Assembly: GCA_002331575.1 (NCBI GenBank)
Contig: DCZG01000144.1
Location: 1,445 to 41,361, forward strand
Origin: Atopobium sp. UBA2090
GTDB taxonomy: Bacteria > Actinomycetota > Coriobacteriia > Coriobacteriales > Atopobiaceae
Direction: 5' to 3'
Length of the DNA: 39,917 nucleotides
Shown here in pieces: positions 33,786 to 39,917 of this stretch. The notes beneath the pieces are model-generated. The model was not told where the DNA came from, made no database searches, and saw only the letters and a program-made list of their open reading frames with translations. Both the position numbers and the translations under genes were made by a program. Position 1 is the first letter of the stretch. Each line of letters starts with the position of its first letter.

Positions 33786-33983
33786 ATGAGAAGACAGGGT
33801 GTCGTGGGGATGCTGTGCGGTCACGCGAGAGAGGTGCTGGCAGGTGAGGAGGGACAGGGAACCACGGAGTACGCGATTCTCGTCGGCGTGCTCGTGGTCA
33901 TTGCGATCGTCGCGATCCTGGCGTTCAGAGACAAGGTCTCCGAGCTTTGGAGCGCCATCGCGGACGGCATCAACTCGCTGTGA
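33786..33983 (+). CDS. Flp-family type IVb major pilin
   Basis: 65 residues, ATG 8 nt after a GAGAGAGAGGAG site. The leader ends EEG and the cut should fall before Q-G-T-T-E-Y, giving Glu at +5 and Tyr at +6 as in Flp pilins. The hydrophobic stretch TTEYAILVGVLVVIAIVAILAF then leads to a short amphipathic tail (DKVSELWSAIADGINSL). This is the structural subunit of the Tad pilus. The prepilin peptidase needed to cut it is not in the window. Its placement right after tadC and its compact size are typical. Confidence 0.95.
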   Translation: MRRQGVVGMLCGHAREVLAGEEGQGTTEYAILVGVLVVIAIVAILAFRDKVSELWSAIADGINSL

Positions 33984-34450
33984 GACGTCGGCGGGCATGG
34001 GTGGCTCCTGCCTGCTCAGCCCTCCTCCTCGCCGTCCTGTCCGTGTCACGTTGCGCCGCGTCAAGGTCGAGCGCGGGTGATGTCGCCGAGACGAGCGGGC
34101 TGGAATGGCTCGAGTCTCAAGGCGTGGACGCCGACGCTCTCGGCGTCCCCGATGGTCAGGGGACGGTCGTCACCGGAGCGGTCTCGGCTTCGGACGTGGA
34201 GATGACGTCGTTCGACCTCGGCGTCGCCGAGGAGGGTGTCGAGGTGCTCGAGGAGTACGAGGCTCGTGGTGGCTGCGTGCTCGCGCAGTCAGGTTACCTC
34301 GACCTTCTCGGAAGGTCATGGGGATGCGTCATTCAAGGGGAGGGATGGGTCGACATATGCGTCGTTCAAGAGGGACGAGATGGGGAGGGAAGCACGCTCT
34401 CGGTCATCCACATGGATTCCGACGATGTCGCGAGGGAGCTGGAGCCCTAG
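33980..34450 (+). CDS. Small secreted Tad-locus protein, function unknown
   Basis: 156 residues from a GTG at 33980 that overlaps the pilin stop (GTGA). A signal peptide is clear: MRRRRAWVAPACSALLLAVLSVSRCAASRS, with positive charges then a hydrophobic core; LSVSRC is not a good lipobox, so it is probably released rather than lipidated. The mature acidic part has three Cys residues and no domain I recognise. The distal end overlaps, in another frame, the proposed leader of the next pilin-like gene. A minor surface or assembly factor is a guess from position alone. Confidence 0.68.
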   Translation: MRRRRAWVAPACSALLLAVLSVSRCAASRSSAGDVAETSGLEWLESQGVDADALGVPDGQGTVVTGAVSASDVEMTSFDLGVAEEGVEVLEEYEARGGCVLAQSGYLDLLGRSWGCVIQGEGWVDICVVQEGRDGEGSTLSVIHMDSDDVARELEP

Positions 34451-34647
34451 CGCTCTTCGATGATCGCGGCCAGTCGACGCTGGAGTACGCTCTCGTGCTC
34501 TTCTCGTTCCTCGCGCTGGTCGGGGCTCTCGCCGCGCTGTGGGGTGCGGCACGAGACGGAAGGCTCCTCGGCCTTGCCGTCGACGCTGCGTCGCACTCGC
34601 TGTCCGCCGGCCTCGTGGCCGCCCTTCAAGACGTCCTCGCGTTCTGA
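34357..34647 (+). CDS. Second pilin-like protein with leader overlapping the preceding gene
   Basis: The core is unmistakable: DDRG then Q-S-T-L-E-Y-ALVLFSFLALVGALAALWG, a prepilin cleavage site with Glu at +5 and a hydrophobic helix, then a ~40-residue tail. No start codon exists in this frame after the preceding stop at 34450, so the leader must overlap that gene. The ATG at 34357 gives a 96-residue protein with a 38-residue basic leader; ATGs at 34345 and 34318 are alternatives. The tail is longer than in the first pilin, so it may be a minor or alternative pilin. The next gene starts 1 nt after its stop. Confidence 0.72.
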   Translation: MRRSRGTRWGGKHALGHPHGFRRCREGAGALALFDDRGQSTLEYALVLFSFLALVGALAALWGAARDGRLLGLAVDAASHSLSAGLVAALQDVLAF

Positions 34648-34648
34648 T

Positions 34649-35125
34649 ATGGAGACGTGGACGAAGGACGAGTCGGGGCAGTCGACGGTCGAGGCGGCGC
34701 TCCTTCTCCCCACGGTGATGGTCATCCTGGCGCTGCTCCTCCAGCCTGCCTGCCTGCTTTACACGCGCTCCGTGATGGGGGCGGGCGCCGCCGAGGGGGC
34801 GCGCGTGATGGCGGCGGGCGTCGGCGGTGAGGAGGTCTGCGAGGCATACGTCCTGCGGCGACTGGAGGCGGTGCCCTCTCTGTCCGTCTTCCATGCGGGA
34901 GGCGCGGAGGACTGGGATGTGCACGCGTCCCGCAGCGACGACGGGGACAGGGTGAGCGTCGAGGTGGTGGGGCATGTGAGGCCGCTCCCGCTCTTCGGTG
35001 CCGTCGTGTCGGCTCTCGGGACGAGTGAGGATGAGGGCGTGGTATTGAGGGTTCGCGTCGAGGAGGACGTACGCTCGAGCTGGGTGGGGGGAGACTATGG
35101 GAACTGGGTCGGAATCTGGGGATAG
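34649..35125 (+). CDS. TadE-like pseudopilin
   Basis: 158 residues, ATG 1 nt after the previous stop with no clear ribosome site, so probably translationally coupled. The N terminus METWTKDESG-QSTVEAALLLPTVMVILALLLQP carries the TadE pattern: an acidic leader ending in Gly, Glu at +5 and a hydrophobic helix. The outside domain (about 45-158) has one Cys and acidic stretches. TadE-like proteins prime or cap Flp pili. It overlaps the next gene by 29 nt. Confidence 0.85.
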   Translation: METWTKDESGQSTVEAALLLPTVMVILALLLQPACLLYTRSVMGAGAAEGARVMAAGVGGEEVCEAYVLRRLEAVPSLSVFHAGGAEDWDVHASRSDDGDRVSVEVVGHVRPLPLFGAVVSALGTSEDEGVVLRVRVEEDVRSSWVGGDYGNWVGIWG

Positions 35126-37157
35126 GGCGTTCGTGCCCCTCCTGGGCGTGTCGACGTTCATCGATGACGAGGGAGGATACACGTCCGTGGCGGTCGCACT
35201 CGCACTCCTCGTGAGCTTCTCGCTGGTCTTTGCAGCCGCTTCGGCCGAATGGGTCATGGCGCGCTCGTCGGAGGTCCAGCAGGTGGCAGACGCAGCTGCG
35301 ATGGCGGGCGAGAATTCCGTTGCGGGTTTCTCGACCATTGCCCAGGTCGTTGATGCCTGCGTTCTGAGCATGGGTCTCGCGGGCATCGTAACGTACGGGG
35401 CCGGGCTGGTAATCTCATGCGTGCCTGGGGCAGGTCCAGCAGGTGAGGCGATCGTCAAGGCGGGAAGCGACGTGCTCGACTCGCGGCGCAGCTTCTCGAC
35501 GAGTGCCGCTGCTGGCCTGCAGCGGCTCGAGAAGGTGCTACCGGCGCTTGTGGTGGCGAACTCTTCGGCGTGCGTCTCGGCGAACTCGGACGGCGGCATC
35601 GAGTACTACGGCTGTGCCGTGCCCTATCCGATCGAATCTGCCTCGGACTTCTCCTCGCTCGAGGAGGACGTGGACGACGAAGACCTCAAGAAGTCCGCCG
35701 AGGACCTCGCCGACGCGAGCGAGCGAGTGGCGGATGCGAAGGGGCGTGCCGACGACGCGCGTGAGCGTGGCTGGATGGCGGATTGTGGGGACACCCCCTA
35801 CTGCCTATGGCAGCGAGCGTCCTCGCTTGCTGGTCTGGCGGAGAGTCTCAACCCGTATCACCCGACGCCCTCGACGTGGAACTTCGGCGTGCCGCTCGCC
35901 CGCTCTCGCGCCTACTACGCGAGACGTGCCGAGGCCGAAGGGCCAACCGGAACCGGAATCGAGGAGCTCACTGACTCAGCGGCTCGATTCGCCTTCTATC
36001 GCTTCGCTCTCGACGAGGTCCGCTCCGGTCATTATGCGGAGTCGGCGGATGGGTCGGTCGACCTCGAGCTGCCGAGTCTCCCGCACAATGCCGACGAGAC
36101 GAGATCGACCATTCTCTACTCGCAGGCGATGTGGCCCAGCACCACCGAGGATGGCCGAGTGGTGCTCCACTCGTCACTCTCGTGTCCCGGCGCGCTGGGG
36201 CCCTCCGCAGGGTTTGCCTCGCTCTCCCAGATTGATGGCGGTTCCGTCTCCAGGTGCCCCGTCTGTGGCATGGACGTTGACGTCATGGGGCATGTGGCCT
36301 CCGCCTCCACCTCGACCGAGAATGGATACGAGCACTACTGGAGAATCGTCGTGGAGGCGTCTCGCGACTACGAGGTGGCCAGGAACGAGCAGGCTGAGGC
36401 CGAGTCGGATGCGCGCGAGAAGGCCGACGAGAGCGAGGACGTCTTCTCGGAGGCGATCGATCGGCTCGGGGTCGTGCGCCCGACGCTCTGCCCTCCAGGT
36501 GCGTGGGGGTGCGTCTCCGTGGTCTGGAGGGGTGACGGCGCATCCGTACCGACCGAGCTCACGAGCTCGTTCCTCTCATCAGCGGAGCTGCCCGCGGGAT
36601 GCGCCGTTTCGGCGGCGGTGCTCGCCCCGGACGAGTCCACAGCCGACAACAACGTTCTCTCGAGTTTCTTCGATGGCCTCGTCGAGCGTGGGTCGCTCGC
36701 CGGTGGTGTCGCTGACTCCGTCATGGGCCTCTGGGGAAAGCTGCTCGTGGGATATGGCAGTGCCTACGGAAACGTCTCGACCCATGCGACCGAGTTTCTC
36801 GACGGGCTTGACGGGGTGTTCGGGGGCACAGTCGGCTCATGGCTTCGCGACAAGCTTCGGGAGGTGATTCGCGCGACGGGCTTCGAACCCGTGGACATGC
36901 GCCTGCGAAAACCCGTGCTCACGAGTACCGAGAACGTCCTCGAGAAGGCAGGCAACGATTCCCAGGAGACCGTCCGTGGTCTTATCAGCTCGTTGCCCAG
37001 GTCCGGGACGACGACAGACTACGTCACGGCAATCGGGGCATGGGGTCTCTCCGAACTTGTCGACGGGGAGTACACCGTGGCGGAGCTCACGATACCTGGG
37101 ACGGACATCTCGATTCCGCTCACCATCGATCTCTCCGGACTCGGACGTGCGTCATGA
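35097..37157 (+). CDS. Large TadG-like surface protein with coiled coils and Cys motif
   Basis: 686 residues, start 35097 with GGGGGGAG just upstream and inside the end of the tadE-like gene. A TadG-like membrane helix at about 28-52 (DDEGGYTSVAVALALLVSFSLVFAAASAEW) is followed by QQVADAAAMAGENSVAG, usual for Tad-associated pseudopilin-type proteins. The rest is an exceptionally long outside part: a charged coiled coil at about 195-225 (KKSAEDLADASERVADAKGRADDARERG), a Cys region with C363 and a CPVCG motif (C387, C390), a second coiled coil near 440-465, and a C-terminal globular region. Size and domains suggest a tip or adhesin-like component; this is inference. Confidence 0.8.
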   Translation: MGTGSESGDRAFVPLLGVSTFIDDEGGYTSVAVALALLVSFSLVFAAASAEWVMARSSEVQQVADAAAMAGENSVAGFSTIAQVVDACVLSMGLAGIVTYGAGLVISCVPGAGPAGEAIVKAGSDVLDSRRSFSTSAAAGLQRLEKVLPALVVANSSACVSANSDGGIEYYGCAVPYPIESASDFSSLEEDVDDEDLKKSAEDLADASERVADAKGRADDARERGWMADCGDTPYCLWQRASSLAGLAESLNPYHPTPSTWNFGVPLARSRAYYARRAEAEGPTGTGIEELTDSAARFAFYRFALDEVRSGHYAESADGSVDLELPSLPHNADETRSTILYSQAMWPSTTEDGRVVLHSSLSCPGALGPSAGFASLSQIDGGSVSRCPVCGMDVDVMGHVASASTSTENGYEHYWRIVVEASRDYEVARNEQAEAESDAREKADESEDVFSEAIDRLGVVRPTLCPPGAWGCVSVVWRGDGASVPTELTSSFLSSAELPAGCAVSAAVLAPDESTADNNVLSSFFDGLVERGSLAGGVADSVMGLWGKLLVGYGSAYGNVSTHATEFLDGLDGVFGGTVGSWLRDKLREVIRATGFEPVDMRLRKPVLTSTENVLEKAGNDSQETVRGLISSLPRSGTTTDYVTAIGAWGLSELVDGEYTVAELTIPGTDISIPLTIDLSGLGRAS

Positions 37158-37636
37158 GGGGGAGAGGCCCGTGGAACCCGAAGCTCGTCACGGACGAGTC
37201 TGGACAGATGGCGGTGGAGCTTGCGGTCCTCGTGCCCGTAGCGATCGTCGTCGCCCTGACCGCCCTCAATCTGATGCGCTTCGTGGGGGCGTGTGCGGTC
37301 TTCGACAGGGCGAGCCTCGATGCCGTGATCGCGCACGGTGTCGCGCCGGCTGGAGAGCAGACGGGCATCACCGCAGTCGAGGAGGTGAGGAGCAGCGTCG
37401 AGACGGCACTCGACGATGACAGCTGCGAGGTCGAGGTGTCGGCCGAGGGCCTTGCGGACGAGGGCGAGGGAACCTTCTCTCTTTCCTCGCACCTCACACG
37501 CTTCTCGTGCACGCTCGTGTTCAGACCGTGGCCGACGTCGCTCAGGATGCCTGGAATCACCTATCAGGCGCCGCTGAGTCTGAGGCATGAGAGAACGTTA
37601 GTCGTTGACCGTTATCGGCCGGGGGTGGTGCTCTGA
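37154..37636 (+). CDS. TadE/TadF-like pseudopilin
   Basis: 160 residues, start overlapping the previous stop (ATGA). The leader ends DESG, then QMAVELAVLVPVAIVVALTALNLMRF: Glu at +5 and a hydrophobic helix, as in TadE/TadF proteins. The outside region has two Cys residues and a Ser/Glu-rich middle. It is the third gene with a DE(S/R)G-Q cleavage motif in this operon, so the locus encodes several minor subunits. It overlaps the next gene by 1 nt. Confidence 0.85.
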   Translation: MRGRGPWNPKLVTDESGQMAVELAVLVPVAIVVALTALNLMRFVGACAVFDRASLDAVIAHGVAPAGEQTGITAVEEVRSSVETALDDDSCEVEVSAEGLADEGEGTFSLSSHLTRFSCTLVFRPWPTSLRMPGITYQAPLSLRHERTLVVDRYRPGVVL

Positions 37637-38019
37637 TGGTGTTCGCAAGGATGGTCTCCGAGCGCGGGGACAAGGACGTGACGTTCGTGGTGCTCTCGAC
37701 GTGGGTTGACAGGCTGAGGGGGCTTCTCGGCACGCGTGCGGACGCGGACCCCGTGATGCTCACGAGGTGTGGCTCGATCCATACCTTCGGCATGAGATAC
37801 TCCATCGACGTCGCGTTCGTCGACGAACATGGTGGAGTCCTCAGGTCGGCGAGGGCGCTCGTCCCGAGAAGGCTGCTCTCGTCGCCACATGCGTACTGCG
37901 TGTTCGAGCGGCCGGCATCGGAGATGCCGTGGTTCGAGGAAGGCGACTCCGCGGGAGTTGCCGCAATCATCGTGCCGGAGTCCGATTACATCTGCGAGGA
38001 AAACGGAGGTGTCCTATGA
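37636..38019 (+). CDS. DUF192-family protein
   Basis: 127 residues, ATG sharing bases with the previous stop (TGATG). The DUF192 fold is recognised from RLRGLLGTR, LTRCGSIHTFGMRYSIDVAFVDEHGGVL and a C-terminal VFERPASEMPW. These small beta-barrel proteins are often secreted, but this one lacks a signal peptide. Their function is unknown; in several bacteria they neighbour secretion or pilus genes. Being inside a run of overlapping genes suggests a role tied to the Tad machine. Confidence 0.88.
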   Translation: MVFARMVSERGDKDVTFVVLSTWVDRLRGLLGTRADADPVMLTRCGSIHTFGMRYSIDVAFVDEHGGVLRSARALVPRRLLSSPHAYCVFERPASEMPWFEEGDSAGVAAIIVPESDYICEENGGVL

Positions 38020-38594
38020 GTGGCCGAGGAGATGCTCGGGCTTCTGCAAGGGGGCGTGCAACCAAGGTGTGCCCCCGATGCGGGGAGACGCTCTATGCCG
38101 ATATGGACACGTGCTACGGCTGTCTCTACGACTTCTCCCATGAGAGGCGACCGGTGCCGGGTCTGCCGCAACTGCCCGACTCATCCCTCGTGCGGGACGA
38201 TGGCTGGGACGACGGCCTTCCGCCTGCGGAGTTCGAGTGGAACGAGGACGACACGCTCGACATGGCAGAATGCGCGAAGGTGCTCGGTGCCGCCCAGGAC
38301 GTTCCCGCCCTGTGGATTCGGACGTCGACGCTCGACGTGTGCGTGCCCATTCCCGCCTCTGGGGTCGTCATCGGTCGTGATCCTTCGTCGGACATCGTCT
38401 TCCATTCGAGGGCGGTCTCCCGACGTCACCTCAGAATCGTGCCCTTGCCAGGTGGTGTCGTCGCCGAGAACCTCGGTGCCACCAACCCCGCGCTCTTCCA
38501 TGGGAGAGACATCGAGGACTCGGTCGAGGTTGCCACGGGGGAGACCGTCTCGCTGTGCGGCTCCCTCATCACGGTCATCGGTGGTGCGTCATGA
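38016..38594 (+). CDS. Zinc-ribbon and FHA-domain protein
   Basis: 192 residues, start overlapping the DUF192 stop (ATGA). The N-terminal zinc ribbon has two CxxC knuckles (CPRCGETLYADMDTCYGCLYDF, about 19-40). The C-terminal half is an FHA domain: GVVIGRDPSSDIVFHSRAVSRRHLRI with the phosphopeptide-binding Arg and Ser, and ENLGATNPALFHGRDI. FHA domains bind phosphothreonine, so Ser/Thr kinase signalling may control pilus assembly or secretion here. It lacks membrane segments, so it is cytoplasmic. It is the last gene of the Tad run; the next gene has a separate promoter. Confidence 0.88.
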   Translation: MSGRGDARASARGRATKVCPRCGETLYADMDTCYGCLYDFSHERRPVPGLPQLPDSSLVRDDGWDDGLPPAEFEWNEDDTLDMAECAKVLGAAQDVPALWIRTSTLDVCVPIPASGVVIGRDPSSDIVFHSRAVSRRHLRIVPLPGGVVAENLGATNPALFHGRDIEDSVEVATGETVSLCGSLITVIGGAS

Positions 38595-38641
38595 GGAGGG
38601 GCGTCGTCCGCGGCCTGGAGTGGGCGGCCTGCGTCTCTCTT

Positions 38642-38650
38642 TGGTATCCT
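38642..38650 (+). promoter_or_regulatory. Extended -10 promoter candidate for the DUF2207 gene
   Basis: TGG-TATCCT (TATCCT at 38645-38650) resembles the T-box promoter form. No obvious -35 exists 17 bp upstream. It lies 40 bp before the start codon. Confidence 0.4.
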
Positions 38651-38690
38651 TTCATGGACAGCGCAGAACCGTTCGAGGGATTGGTGCCAC

Positions 38691-39917
38691 ATGGCGGGAG
38701 CCTATCGGAATGTCGCTCGTCGTTCGTTGATGGTGGCTGCATGGGCGTTTGCGATGGTTCTCGCATCGCTCTTCCTCGCCACCCCGGCTCTCGCGAAAGA
38801 CTACTCAATCGATGCCGTGAACATCGCCGCCGCCGTGAACTCGGACGGCACCCTCTCCGTCACCGAGATGCGTGACTTCAACTTCGACGGGTCGTTCCAC
38901 GGCGTGTACTGGAAGATACCCAAGGGCTACAACTCGAGCAACGGCAAGGAAGTGGACATCACCATCAACTACGTCGGCGTGTACGAGAACGGCCAGCTCC
39001 AGCCTTTCGGGCTCTCGAACGCGGAGACGGACGGCACCTACGAGGTCTACGACTACGGCAGCTACGAGCAAGTCAAGCTCTACTCGGCGCACGAGGACGA
39101 GACGGCCCGGTTCGTGATTTCGTATGGTGCCTCGGGCATCGTGACCCGCTGGGATGACACCGGCGAGCTCTACTGGAAGTTCGTGTCGGACGGCTGGGAC
39201 GTGGAGTCCCAGAACGTAACCTGCACCGTGTCGCTCCCCGTCCCCTCAGGAGAGTCCGTCACCCCGGAGGTGAACGTTCGCGCCTGGGGCCACGGCCCGC
39301 TCGACGCGTCGGTGGCATTCGATGGCAATGACATCGTCTACTCCGTGCCCGGTGTCGGAACCGACGAGTACGCTGAGGCGCGCATCACCTTTCCGACCTC
39401 GTGGATCTCCGACTGCGAGATCACCTCGGGCAACGAGCTCTCCTCGATCCTTTCGGAGGAGCAGCAGTTGGCGGACGAGGCGAACGCAAAGCGCGAGCAG
39501 GCGCGGATAGTGGAGGTTGTCAGCATCATCGTGGCTGTGGCGGTGGTGGTGCTCTCGATTGTCTCCATCATCCTCATTCGGAGAAACTATCGTCGTAATC
39601 ACACTCCCGTGTTCAACGACAAGTACTTCCGTGACGTTCCCACCGCCGATCATCCCGCGGTTCTCGGTGCCCTTCATCGTGGTGGAAGCGCAGACGTCGA
39701 GGACTTTACTGCGACGCTCATGCGTCTCACGGACCAGGGCGTCGTAAAGCTCGAGAAGGTCAAGATCAAGAAGGACGGTCTCTTCAGGGACAAGGTCGAG
39801 GAGGACTATCGCCTCACGCTGACGGGCGTGCCTGACAACGACACGAACACTCCCGAGGGAGAGGCCGCCGCCAGAATCGACGAGGCTGCCCTCCACATGC
39901 TCTTCGACAAAATCGAG
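38691..39917 (+). CDS. DUF2207-type membrane protein, 3' truncated
   Basis: At least 409 residues, running off the window end without a stop. The ATG at 38691 has GAGGGA 10 nt upstream. A signal peptide (MAGAYRNVARRSLMVAAWAFAMVLASLFLATPALA) is followed by the DUF2207 outside domain: DYSIDAVNIAAAVNSDGTLSVTEMRDFNFDGSFHGVYWKIPKGY. A membrane segment follows (about 279-304, VVSIIVAVAVVVLSIVSIILI), then a cytoplasmic part with FRDVPTADHPAVLGALHRGG typical of the family. The role is unknown; members often occur in Coriobacteriia and related bacteria as predicted envelope proteins. Confidence 0.9.
   Translation, partial: MAGAYRNVARRSLMVAAWAFAMVLASLFLATPALAKDYSIDAVNIAAAVNSDGTLSVTEMRDFNFDGSFHGVYWKIPKGYNSSNGKEVDITINYVGVYENGQLQPFGLSNAETDGTYEVYDYGSYEQVKLYSAHEDETARFVISYGASGIVTRWDDTGELYWKFVSDGWDVESQNVTCTVSLPVPSGESVTPEVNVRAWGHGPLDASVAFDGNDIVYSVPGVGTDEYAEARITFPTSWISDCEITSGNELSSILSEEQQLADEANAKREQARIVEVVSIIVAVAVVVLSIVSIILIRRNYRRNHTPVFNDKYFRDVPTADHPAVLGALHRGGSADVEDFTATLMRLTDQGVVKLEKVKIKKDGLFRDKVEEDYRLTLTGVPDNDTNTPEGEAAARIDEAALHMLFDKIE

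Noticed and set aside
38591..38875. A short frame starting at the FHA gene's stop (ATGAGG) and running into the DUF2207 gene
   Set aside because: It covers the promoter-like region and then overlaps the signal peptide of the DUF2207 gene in another frame; no recognisable product.

Overview
This is a high-GC, gene-dense window with almost no mobile DNA. It looks like a fermentative gut or oral actinobacterium of the class Coriobacteriia (Olsenella/Atopobium/Collinsella type). That placement is inference from four things: codon bias, a Tad/Flp pilus locus without a secretin, pyruvate kinase beside a D-lactate-dehydrogenase-like gene, and PrpR_N-type regulation of a sugar-acid cluster. No rRNA, tRNA, CRISPR array, insertion sequence or phage gene was seen.

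Layout. (1) 1-1892: a sulfur amino acid pair, a Cys/Met-metabolism PLP lyase cut by the window edge followed by a cystathionine-beta-synthase/cysteine-synthase-like enzyme. (2) 1977-6546: a phenylalanine T-box leader with an intrinsic terminator, then pheS, pheT and a tightly coupled zinc-dependent-phospholipase-C-like protein. (3) 6547-8528: an AT-richer control region with palindromes, a near-consensus promoter and a perfect dyad, feeding an unusual XRE-type HTH fused in frame to a GH13 amylase, with a well-placed internal start at the domain junction. (4) 8566-11255, minus strand: a D-2-hydroxyacid (D-lactate) dehydrogenase and pyruvate kinase, each with its own terminator. (5) 11666-24687: a minus-strand PrpR_N/AAA/Fis-type regulator divergent from a long collinear plus-strand cluster. 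That cluster holds a four-carbon acid-sugar kinase, Fe-alcohol dehydrogenase, DapA-family lyase, PdxA2-like dehydrogenase, ion-transporter-superfamily permease, two double-domain alpha/beta hydrolases, an intracellular BNR/sialidase-like protein and a YhcH/NanQ-like protein. It is the best candidate for an undescribed catabolic system. (6) 24700-28722: a promoter and structured leader before a Ca2+-type P-type ATPase, then rsgA. (7) 28917-38594: a compact, largely overlapping Tad/Flp pilus operon (SAF/CpaB-like, TadZ, TadA, TadB, TadC, Flp pilin, a small secreted protein, a second pilin-like gene, TadE-like, a large TadG-like protein, another pseudopilin) ending in a DUF192 protein and a zinc-ribbon/FHA protein. 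(8) 38691-end: a DUF2207-type membrane protein cut by the window edge.

How the parts may work together. The acid-sugar cluster looks self-contained: a permease imports a small sugar acid, intracellular esterases and the BNR protein would unmask it, and kinase, PdxA2, lyase and alcohol dehydrogenase would turn it into central metabolites under the divergent regulator. Steps beyond the family assignments are inference. The Tad operon supplies the ATPase, platform, pilin and pseudopilins but no prepilin peptidase, which must lie elsewhere.
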